Part shown: positions 45,801 through 53,000 of the stretch, one piece after another
Layout of the letters: each line of letters starts with the position of its first letter
How positions within the stretch are numbered: position 1 is the stretch's first letter
Source: Desulfuromonas soudanensis
Lineage (GTDB): Bacteria > Desulfobacterota > Desulfuromonadia > Desulfuromonadales > WTL
NCBI RefSeq assembly: GCF_001278055.1
Contig: NZ_CP010802.1
Span: 434,001-498,000, forward strand
DNA: 64,000 nucleotides
Direction of reading: 5' to 3'
Translations under genes and position numbers: made by a program
Notes under the pieces: generated by a model
Database searches by the model: none
The model's input: the letters and a program-made list of their open reading frames with translations, nothing else
What the model was told of the DNA's origin: nothing

Positions 45801-48800
45801 ACCTTTACTCTGAACGTGCACAATCCGGGGTCCGGTTCCGCCTGGACTCCGACCGTCACCGATCTCCTCCCCCAGGGTCCTTCGGGGGGGATGTGCGGCG
45901 GCGCTCCGGTCAATGTCAGCGCCCAGTTCTTCCAGGCCGACGGGGTGACGGCCGTCTCCGCGGCGCTGGTGCCGGGGACCGACTTCCTTGTCAGCTTCAC
46001 CGCCGAACCGGCCTGCCAGTGGAGCCTGACCCTCCTTCCAGCCGCCGGTCCCCTGGCCTCCGATCAGCGTCTGATCATCGGCTACGACGCCGCCCTCGAC
46101 CCCCAGACCGTCAACGGAAGCACTCTGACCAATGTCGCCGGGGTGACCCGGTGGCAGAGTGCCGACCCGGCCGCAGCGGTCGGCGTCGTTCCGCGCACCT
46201 ATGATCGCACCCTCACCAACGGCACTCCGGGGACTCTCGACCACGAGGATGCCCAGGCGGTCGTGACCGAATCGCCGATTCTGGTCTTCACAAAGAGTGT
46301 GGCGAATCTGACCACCGGGGAAGTTCCGGGGCGCAACGCCACCCCCGGCGACACCCTGCGCTACACCCTCGAGCTCACCAATGCCGGCCCGGTGGGGCTT
46401 TCGTCCCTCTCCATCGTCGACGAGCTCGATGCCTTGAACGCCGTCGCGGCCTTCTCCCCCGGCACCCTGACCCTGGTCAGCGTCCCGGCTGGAGCCGACA
46501 TTACGGCCACCAGCGCCGCCGGGGGCTCCAAAGGGACCGGCCAGGTGGATGTCCGCAACCTCGCCATCGGTCCCCAGGGCGCTGCGAACGATACCCTGGT
46601 CGTGGAATTCGATATCCGCCTGGCGCCGGTTCTGGCCAGCGCCACGACGGTCCTCAACCAGGCCGAGCTCGTCACCGCAAGTCCCAACACCCTTTCCAGC
46701 GACGATCCGAACGTCAACGGCCTGGATGATCCCGCCATCCTCGGCGACGAGGACCCCACGGAGACGCTGATCACCTCGTCGCCGGCCTTCGAGGTCTGGA
46801 AGAGTTCCACGGTGATGACCGGGGGGCCGGCGCTGCAGGCCGGCGAGACGCTTCGCTACACCCTCACCGTCAAAAATGTCGGCACCGAGGATGCGGTCAA
46901 CGCCACCCTGCGCGACTTCATCCCCGCCAATACCGTCTATGCGGCGGGGAGCACCACCTTAAACGGCACCGTCGTCGCCGATCCGAGTCCCGGCGTCAGC
47001 CCTCTGCAATCGGGGCTGCCGCTCAACGCGCCGGAGAACGCAACGGCCGGAACCCTGCGGGCCGATACGGCCGCCGGTGCGGCCAATGTCGCCACGGTGA
47101 CCTTCGCCGTGGTTGTCGACCTCTCGGCCATGAACGGCCTGATCATCGAGAACCAGGGCTTCCTGTCCGCCGCTGGCGTCGGCAGCGGCCCGCTCCCCCA
47201 GGTCCCCTCCGACGACCCGGCGACGGCGGTCCTTCTCGACCCGACCCGCAACGTCGTCGGCAATCTCCCCCTCCTTGGCGCCCAAAAGACCGTGGCTCTG
47301 CAGCAGGACTTCGGCTCGGCCGGCATCGTCGATCCCGGGGATGTGCTGCGATACACCATCGTCATCAGCAACTTTGGCGCCATTCCCGCCACCGGCGTGA
47401 TCCTTACCGACACCGTCCCGGCCCATACCGTCTATGTCGCCGACTCCCTGCGCGTGAACGGCGCCCCCCTCGGGGCCGACGGCGGCGTCTCCCCCCTCAT
47501 CGCCGGCCTGGCGGTGACCTCCTCGGACAATCCCGGCGCCGGCATCGTCTCCGCCGGCGGCAGCGCCGAAATCACCTTCGACCTGCAGGTCAATGCCGGT
47601 GTGCCGACGGGGACATTGATCAGCAACCAGGCGAGCGTCACCTCCAATGAACTGCCGGCCGAGCCGACGGACGCCGACGGCCTGCCGGCCAACGGCGACC
47701 AGCCGACCGTCGTCGTGGTCGGCGACGTGCAGCTCCTTTCGGTGACCAAGGAAGTTCTGGTCGTCGGAGGCGGGATCGCCGAAGCCGGCGGCGAGCTCGA
47801 GTACGTCATCCGGGTGAGCAACATCGGCTCCCTCCCGGCCACGGCCGTTGTCGTGACCGACGATCTGGCTCCCCTCGGGAGCCAGGTGAGCTATGTCGCC
47901 GGTTCGGGGACCCTCAACGGCGCGGCGGCCGGGGTGAGCTTTGCCGGTTCGGTCCTCACCGCCGACTATGCCGCGTTCTACGGCGACCTGGCGCCGGGCG
48001 CCGGCGCCCTGGTCCGTTTCCGGGTGCGGATCGACCCCGCCCTGGCGATGGGGACGACTCTCGGCAACACCGCCCTGGTCCGCTGGAACACCCCCGCCCA
48101 GAGCGCCTCCGCCTCCGTATCCCTCGACCTCGGCGGCACGCCGGGGAGTGCAAGCCTCAACGGCCGCCTCTGGCACGACGCCAACCTCAACGGGCTCGAC
48201 GACGGCGACGAGCCGCTTCTTGCCGGGTGGGCGGTGGAGATTTATCGCAACAATCTTCGTCTCGCCACGGTCCTCTCGGACGAAAGCGGCGCCTATCGTT
48301 TCAGCGGCCTGGTCCCCAACGAGGGGACGACGCAGCCCTATGAAGTGCGCTTCCTGGCCCCCGGTGCCGGCCCCGCCACGGCCTCTCTCGGCACCGCCGC
48401 CTCCCCCTTCACCAACGGTCCGCAGCGCATCAGCGGCATCCTTGTCCCCTCGGGAGGGAACCTGCAGGGATTGAATCTGCCGATTTCCCCCAACGGCGCG
48501 GTCTATGACTCGGTCCAGCGGACCTCCGTCGCCGGCGCCTCCCTGGCGCTCCTTAACGCGGCGACCGGGGCCCCCTTGCCGGGCCTGTGCTTCGATGACC
48601 CGGCGCAGCAGAATCAGCTGACGGCGCAGGACGGCTTCTACAAGTTCGACCTCAACTTCAGCGACGGCTCCTGCCCGGCGGGGGGCGCCTATCTCATCCA
48701 GGTGACGCCGCCGGCCACCGGTTACCTGGCGGCCCCCTCGAAGATCATCCCCCCGACCAGCGACGACTCGACGGCGCCTTTCTCCGTCCCCGCCTGCCCC

Positions 48801-49979
48801 GGGAGCGCCGGCGACGCGCTGCCGAGTCCCGCCGGCGTCTGCGAAGCGACGGCCACGCCTTCGGTGCCGCCCCTCTCCGTCCCCCCGCGCACGGTCGGGA
48901 CCGCTTATTACCTGCACCTGACGCTGAGCGACGGCGCCGTCCCCGGCCAGAGCCAGATCTTCAACAACCCCATCCCCCTCGATCCGGAAATGGATGCGGC
49001 GGTGGCCATCACCAAGACTGCGGCCCTGATCAACGTCAGCAGGGGGGGACTGGTCCCCTACACCATCCGGGTGAACAACGTTTTCGGCGTCCCCCTTTAC
49101 GATATCGGCATCGTCGATCGCTTCCCGGCGGGATTCAAATACGTCCCCGGCTCCGCCCGCCTCGACGGGGCTCCCCTGGAGCCGCGCATCAGCGGCCGGG
49201 AACTGCTCTGGGACGGCCTCGAACTGCAGGTCGGCTCGGCCCGAACGATCCAGCTCCTGCTGGTGGTCGGCGCCGGCGTATCCGAAGGGGAATACGTCAA
49301 CCGGGCGCAGGTGATCAGCACCGCCGGCGGCGGAATCGCCTCCGGCGAAGCGACCGCCACGGTGCGGGTGACTCCCGATGCCACCTTCGACTGTACCGAC
49401 GTGATCGGCAAGGTCTTCGACGACCGCAACCTCAACGGGGAGCAGGACGCAGGCGAAGAGGGGCTCGCCGGAGTTCGCGTGGTCACGGCGCGGGGATTGA
49501 TCGCCACCACGGACGAGCACGGCCGTTTCCATATCACCTGCGCCGTCGTTCCCGACGAAGACCGCGGCAGCAACTTCATTCTCAAGCTCGACGACCGCAC
49601 CCTTCCCACCGGTTATCGCCTGACCACCGAAAATCCCCGGGTTCAGCGGGCCACCCGCGGCAAGGCGCTGCGCTTCCCTTTCGGCGCCACGATTCACCGC
49701 GTGGTGACCATGGATATCGCCGACGGTGTCTTCGAACCGGAACAGACGACGCTGCGCCTCCAGTGGGAGCCGAAGGTCGACCACCTGATTGAGGAACTGC
49801 AGAAGGGACCCTCCGTGCTGCGCCTCTCGTATCTGGCCGATGTCGAACCCGAAGGGCTGGTCAAAAAGCGCCTCAAGGCCCTGAAGAAGGAAATCGCCCG
49901 CCGCTGGAAAGCTTCGGAAGGCGGATATCGGCTCGACATGGAAATCGAGGTCTTCTGGCGCCGAGGCGGACCGCTTTAG
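36840..49979 (+). CDS. giant secreted DUF11-repeat protein (4379 residues)
   Basis: About 450 kDa. The ATG at 36840 has no good ribosome site; a GTG at 36858 with GGAAACC upstream would give a more typical signal peptide (VTKLQTLL..., cut near SAWAA). Most of the chain is a row of about 16-20 Ig-like DUF11 repeats, each starting with a K-T/S motif (LAKTV, LTKTR, FTKSV) and containing an AYDVVLEDIFPAG-type strand. Near 48150-48450 and 49390-49560 there are SdrD B-like domains (GRLWHDANLNGLDDGDEPLLAGW, GKVFDDRNLNGEQDAGEEGLAGV). The last 60 residues are basic and end without a sortase or anchor motif. It is probably exported to the surface as an adhesin or stalk. The export route is not visible, but the next gene encodes an outer-membrane barrel. 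Confidence 0.9.
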   Translation: MLLTETVTKLQTLLINATFCAMALLLVGHSAWAACPAGTASITHSTDISLSWAELCSTATRPSTVRLVVDNYDRDNDLTNLVITETLPAGMTYVAGSASVVAVSDGTPPIIVNENISGSTITWTLGGPLDSRRNFASSNWMYVDFEVYRSDEGLISSTANYQFSASLSYDAIDENTSLLFCQDTDGSGNQVLPLREPAPSVSKRGWNVDATQTEGQATTTVYGNNNDDMIWRLRFVNGGRAPLEDLIFDDTMVPGNMQINYVCTTAAAATAVANANGAGPGACYATYRDKDGVIRPVNNSIQDFAVDDPFGNPANDEPSTFIDAPANNGTTSIYLVGKLTADASCSVTRTNTLSNIEWGCEVDSPPDGGISQTSSGATGGFATTNLIGRYGVVNAALTVNRRLTGTNTGQPVGTRGTMTITTTNNTGGSVKFTDTLAYHLKDTLPVEYVVDPTYVPTINVTSPYGAYNGRVDTLAWTNPAPGTFPINTSDPISYLNNKAPEFKLSSSTSYTDGGTTYRDMMRQGDVLTITFGVVLIKSNDYDRNANLDVTPEEYPVSGTDPTYQTPLTNTLEVKFDTFCPTQGTQTLILTGNGTGNPTGTVIAANPEDLDIAIGGGVFILTNDPTQTLTLPVLVTNNGGHDARDYHVFATFGTTMDVVSAPAGCSLVHPPGTAPAVPDQWQPAPLNVWIKDALDPIAIPSTATVYECTSPATISPGQTVTYNFNVLKTTNPSRLILDDLTFRADVVGEITLSGGATPLWFPAPIARADGELDRANNYSLDAAWARVIGFNLKKSQLGTCNENNPPTLDTNGYEEVQIGEECAFHIETGGWFGFKTPGYAYIAVKNIDVVDQVPDGQAYIASSDPDVDSTPLITGIVRSPNPLNAVDEGWFDWRFNVADADRIEVADEWFRVDVTTRLLNKPVDSRAAPNVHAADSFNVMNSTFDAVFQNENSGAIETYTLGSGTIGYPNEPIRRVDLRVTEPNILMVKEVCNETMSASGTGAACTPWTTLATDGDAYSSYIYRITATNEASSSGVQRAPAYDLIVTDRLDPTDLAYVLPLAADGLDNDGDGLIDEAGEGAISDNVVKNSLPAILTFSYTDSSALRRIDPGASVALYYRVDYDDDAAPLQTFTNTVEATYDSLSGDFGNQSTPQRPNSDLGGARVYTSPSASAAVRIIPVAAQPKRIIALSQTPPAVGPATQGVTLGEEIEYQLNTLLPVALLRSFVIRDELPAGLTCAEAPVVDLGAAPYAAAGFVPGGTFTPTCADGLVEWNFGDQRVTNGTPGVPYDFAVKFIARVENTATTNDGDLLSNGDPATLTTARYIDEADNSVVLTFGQVDVQIREPLIELTKTFAVPAADAGDRVTVTVTATNRGTADAHNLRILDDLTNRNLTFLQGSVSGTDPPDAVDISTFGPNSPVFVWNPTRPVAPGQTLSFTFSVQVDAVVEPHEVLDNTLQGSWTSLPGQTTALNSAGLIGADGSATGMRTGALPNGGDAINDYETTAVAQMTVSALSLAKTDLTPAAIPAIGAHRSFQIDIALPEGVSTGVRITDSLDAAGLSYLLENNAAFDVSYVFEGIATINGLPPAEAAFIAFPADETTGSAVWDIGTVVTDAEDDSSLSAVNPLIRIVYFARVNNDLVTDSGDPLQNSVTLNYSNGETGASEALTEGTAAVTVVEPVLTATKTVRNVTAGKLPGDPAGGGDLLEYEITLANSGNATAFDVNLVDTLSAGQELYPAFTATAAIGGVAVSGFVAAPLNAPAGPLVWGRDNGDDSLDIPAGASLVLTYQAVVRELSSAFSNSVHADWTSLDGADPLERTGAGCPAWSAPNDYCAGPAVTATPTADDSSFAKSLLADSYDTPPLSTAVDAVARVGDTLTYRLALTLRGGLSRSVAVQDLLPAGMAFVETLSINGDAAADYAPPASGAGSNFVYAPIAAASLPAPGATGTLTWNLGDIVNDPFGDPTTETLEIIYRARILSDAGIPQVPSATLTNGAALSYAGSTPLADGAAATLRQPVIAAITKIDRSGRPSGTFVDVASDVMNFRLQACNASGEAPAYSVLITDTLAGQFDETSIAGPVNGAGRPDVVINGSAAVEGAGSDYLYSPAAARGGTLAFRLNTPVYPGECVTIDYDIAFHTDFGPNQIWANSATLDEYWSLPAQSGQLYAPVGPATFSLQNVATTVPPQKTIVSPASGEAAIGQEIVYRIAVPATVVNGALYDVAVTDILNDNLEFLGASEVSGNGFVLADNSTVANQLSLSLDLIPAGKQAVIEVRTRLRNLAGATSGVAFTNSATYTYAETPGGATLGGGSDTTAPIRIVEPLLSLAKTVDNVTAPGAPPQAGHILRYTLSFTAAGGIFGDDFADAFDLSVDDNLSLGLAYSGNAAVTGAGNSIGAPQQTGDGTTAPQHLLWSLESGTADIDLPEGTVVTLSYEVRVLDGVLANQLLSNSAVGRWTGLDGESAYERNGTETPAWNDYLTAPATTVLTVPDSTTLTKTRILDTFAAADAEVRIGDMVEYELRLGLQEGAHAGLVLTDTLPRGLAFAGIVSVNGDAAPPYAAAAPFVHADLDNSAIVVTGDPAAGPTTVTWTLGDVVNAADGSTVNDVFVIVYRARVLNAVHPHLAAMSLVNAVRLDYDTASGAAAPVTDDETIALLQPILAVAKSAVAAGGDTVLAADEVVTYTVDITNSGSAPAYDVVLEDIFPAGLRGGASGITVVGMQLTSGTVLPNLAPAYDAVTGVALWNFDTGAGSPYAIPAGDTLRIVYEVQAESALGAGLTLTNQARVPLYHSFDDEAAPTLGGVTGVREIYGPTNVATTTLTTATPGALDKENPALPEAAVGEPFSYRITVPAAPLPVALHDVRILDDLSASAADLSFVSVARVSGSLPWTPVNTGDATALVIEDPAGGIDIPAGEQIVLEITVVLSDTPVNVSGLLFSNSASYTYNSLANDPATRAPGAADTTGNMTIVGPDGLTLEKSGPATVQLGTPATFTLNVHNPGSGSAWTPTVTDLLPQGPSGGMCGGAPVNVSAQFFQADGVTAVSAALVPGTDFLVSFTAEPACQWSLTLLPAAGPLASDQRLIIGYDAALDPQTVNGSTLTNVAGVTRWQSADPAAAVGVVPRTYDRTLTNGTPGTLDHEDAQAVVTESPILVFTKSVANLTTGEVPGRNATPGDTLRYTLELTNAGPVGLSSLSIVDELDALNAVAAFSPGTLTLVSVPAGADITATSAAGGSKGTGQVDVRNLAIGPQGAANDTLVVEFDIRLAPVLASATTVLNQAELVTASPNTLSSDDPNVNGLDDPAILGDEDPTETLITSSPAFEVWKSSTVMTGGPALQAGETLRYTLTVKNVGTEDAVNATLRDFIPANTVYAAGSTTLNGTVVADPSPGVSPLQSGLPLNAPENATAGTLRADTAAGAANVATVTFAVVVDLSAMNGLIIENQGFLSAAGVGSGPLPQVPSDDPATAVLLDPTRNVVGNLPLLGAQKTVALQQDFGSAGIVDPGDVLRYTIVISNFGAIPATGVILTDTVPAHTVYVADSLRVNGAPLGADGGVSPLIAGLAVTSSDNPGAGIVSAGGSAEITFDLQVNAGVPTGTLISNQASVTSNELPAEPTDADGLPANGDQPTVVVVGDVQLLSVTKEVLVVGGGIAEAGGELEYVIRVSNIGSLPATAVVVTDDLAPLGSQVSYVAGSGTLNGAAAGVSFAGSVLTADYAAFYGDLAPGAGALVRFRVRIDPALAMGTTLGNTALVRWNTPAQSASASVSLDLGGTPGSASLNGRLWHDANLNGLDDGDEPLLAGWAVEIYRNNLRLATVLSDESGAYRFSGLVPNEGTTQPYEVRFLAPGAGPATASLGTAASPFTNGPQRISGILVPSGGNLQGLNLPISPNGAVYDSVQRTSVAGASLALLNAATGAPLPGLCFDDPAQQNQLTAQDGFYKFDLNFSDGSCPAGGAYLIQVTPPATGYLAAPSKIIPPTSDDSTAPFSVPACPGSAGDALPSPAGVCEATATPSVPPLSVPPRTVGTAYYLHLTLSDGAVPGQSQIFNNPIPLDPEMDAAVAITKTAALINVSRGGLVPYTIRVNNVFGVPLYDIGIVDRFPAGFKYVPGSARLDGAPLEPRISGRELLWDGLELQVGSARTIQLLLVVGAGVSEGEYVNRAQVISTAGGGIASGEATATVRVTPDATFDCTDVIGKVFDDRNLNGEQDAGEEGLAGVRVVTARGLIATTDEHGRFHITCAVVPDEDRGSNFILKLDDRTLPTGYRLTTENPRVQRATRGKALRFPFGATIHRVVTMDIADGVFEPEQTTLRLQWEPKVDHLIEELQKGPSVLRLSYLADVEPEGLVKKRLKALKKEIARRWKASEGGYRLDMEIEVFWRRGGPL

Positions 49980-50089
49980 ACCGGGATCAATCGAGCGGGC
50001 GCAATAGAGCGTCCGCCATGAATCCGACCGATCCGTCGCATCGACGGCGGCCAAAAGACTCACCAAACCTTTTCAAACTCTTGGAACCT

Positions 50090-53000
50090 ATGCGCAAGCG
50101 CTTCTTCCTCATAGCCCTTTTCCTCCTCATCGTCTCCGCCGGAGCCGGGGTCCTTGCGCGCGCCGAGGCTGCCGAGACCAGGGAGACGGCTGTCAGCGGA
50201 GAGACGACCGAGATGCACCTCCCCTCAGACCAGTCCTTCTCCCCCTGGCTTCTCGACGCCTCCATTTTCGAGGAGGATCAGGGGGATCGCAGCGAGATGC
50301 GGCAGGTCGTCGAAGAGGATGTCAAAACCATCAAGCTCTCCGGCGTCGTTCCGCCGATCCGATTCCGTCAGGGGGAGGCGGCAATTCCCGAGGACTATCT
50401 CGACCGCCTCCGCGACGTTCTCGAAGGGATGCGCGATCGCGCCAACGTGCGTCTCCACTTCGTCGGCCACGCCGACTCCCAGCCGCTCAGCGCCCCCCTG
50501 CAGGCGCAGTACGGCGACAACACCGGGCTCTCCCGGGAGCGGGCCGGGACCTGCGCCGAATTCTGCCAACTCGCCCTCAACCTCCCCCCGGAAGCGATCT
50601 CCTATGAAGGACTCGGCGAGAGAGAGCCGGTCGCCAGCAATGCCACCGAAGAAGGGCGCGCCCTCAACCGGCGGGTGGAGGTGCAGGTCTGGTATGACGA
50701 GATCGGCCAGAAGCTGGTGGAGAAGGAAGTGATCATCCCCAGGGAGGTCAGCCGCGTCAAGGTCTGCCGCACCGAGACCGTCTGCAAATTGCGCTACAAG
50801 GAAGGGCAATCCCACCGCGCCCGGGTCAGGAACCTGATCGCCCCCCTTTATTACGACGAAGGGATGGTGAGCGTTCCCGAAGACTTCCTGCAGCAGGTAA
50901 ATCAGGCGCTGAGAAACCTTCGCGGCAAGGAAAACCTCGCCGTTCGGTTCATCGCCTATACGGACAACTCCCCCCTGGCCGGACGCAGCGAGCGCATCTA
51001 CGGCAACCCTCTTGGGCTCTCCAAAGCGGTGGCCCGGCGCGTCTCCCTCGCCGTCCGCGACAGCCTCGGGCCCCTCCCGGTCGCCGTGGAGAGCGAGGGG
51101 AGGGGGGCGATACGGCCGGCCGCCTCCAACGAGACGTCGCAGGGGCGGGCGCTCAACCGTCGCGTCGAGGTGGAGTTCTGGCACGACGACCCGCTGCAGG
51201 ATCTCCCCGATGAGCCGCAGCTCTGCCCGGAGGCCGCCGGGGCGGAGACGCTCACCCGCGTCTACGACTCCCCCTCGGGGGGGATCGACCCGATCCTCTT
51301 TGAAAACGGCGATCCGGTGATTCCCGAAGGCTACACCGGGCGGCTGCGTAAAATCATGGACGAGATCGGCGACAGAGCCTCTGTCCGCCTGCGCTTTGTC
51401 GGCTACACCAGCAACGACCGCCTCGACCGGCGCACCGCCGCAGTCTACGGGGACGATATCGGCCTCTCCACGGCCCGGGCCCGCCGGGCCATGGCGGCCG
51501 TCGCCGAGCGGATGGGGCTCTCGGGAAATCAGGCGGAGTTCGAGGGGCACGGCTACGTCCAGTCCGATGACGTGGTCAACACCGGCTTCGTCGAATCGGA
51601 CACCTCCCGGGTCGAGGTCCAGGTCGTCTATGATGAACTGGTCGTTCTCGACGACTACGAGGGGGTGGACATCACCCGGCTGAGTCGCGAGGTGATCCCG
51701 GCCGACCCCTTCGGCCTCAATCTCATGCGTATCACTGTCGACGGAAAGCCGGCCGATGATCCGGGGAAAAGCATCCCCGACGTCCAGCGCTGCACCGACG
51801 TGGCTCTCGATGAGGCGCAGATCGAATTCAAATACGACAATCTCAAGCTCCAGAGGCGACTCAACGTCACCGCCTGGCCGCGCACCATCGCCAATCGGGA
51901 CCTGGAGGAGACGCCCTTCGGCGAAAACCTGATCCTCTTCCGCCTCTACACCAACTACCACATCTTCATCGTCAGGGCGGAGGTCCGGATTTTCACGGAA
52001 GAGCAGTCCGACCGTGACGACCCCCTGGCCGTCCTCCCCCTGAATTATGAGGGGAGGGGGGAGTGGGCGCCCGACTTCCCCTCGATCCCGGCGGCGGGAC
52101 GTTCCTTGAAATACCTGGTCCGCGTTTACGACCGCATGGGGCATTTCGACGAAACGGCCCCCCAGCCCCTGTGGGTCGTCGACCGGATCGATCCGGCCCT
52201 GGCCGAAGCCAATGTCCGCCAGGAGCTGCTGGCCGGCTACGGCGAAAGCCGCCTCGCCAGCGGCAACATCCCTTTGTCCGGCGGCACGGTGCAGGCCTCA
52301 GGGAACGCCATCCCCCCCGAACACGGCGTCTGGCTGGCCGGATATCCCGTGCCGGTGGACGGCAGGGGGCGTTTTATCGCCGAGGAGATCCTTCCGGAAG
52401 GGATGCACACCGTCGAGGTGGCCGTCCTCGACGAAGGGGGAAACGGCGAACTCTTCCTGCGGGACCTGGCGCTGGAGAGAAGCGACTGGTTTACCGTCGG
52501 GATCGCCGACCTGACGCTCTCCGCCAACAGGACCGAGGGTCCGGCCGAGCTCCTCGCCCCGGACGAGCCCCGGTACAGCGAGGACCTGAATCTCCAGGGG
52601 CGCCTGGCCTTCTACACCGACGGCAAATTCAGCAACGGCTGGAACCTGACGGCCAGCGCCGATACCCGTGAAGGGCCGGTGGACGAGATCTTCAGCAATT
52701 TCCTAGACAAGTCCCCCGAGGCGCTCTTCCGGCGCATCGACCCCGACGTGCACTATCCGACCTACGGCGACGACGGCACCGTCGAGGAAGGCGCTCCGAC
52801 CCTCGGCAAGTTTTATCTCCGGGTGAAAAAGGAGGAGACCTACGGACTCTGGGGGAATTTCAAGATCGCCTATACGGACAACGATCTGGCCCACGTGGAC
52901 CGTGGTCTCTACGGGGCCAACCTCCATTATCAGACCGGCGAGGCCACCAGTTTCGGCGAGGAGCGCTTTTTGGCCGACGGTTTTGCCGCCGAACCCGGAA

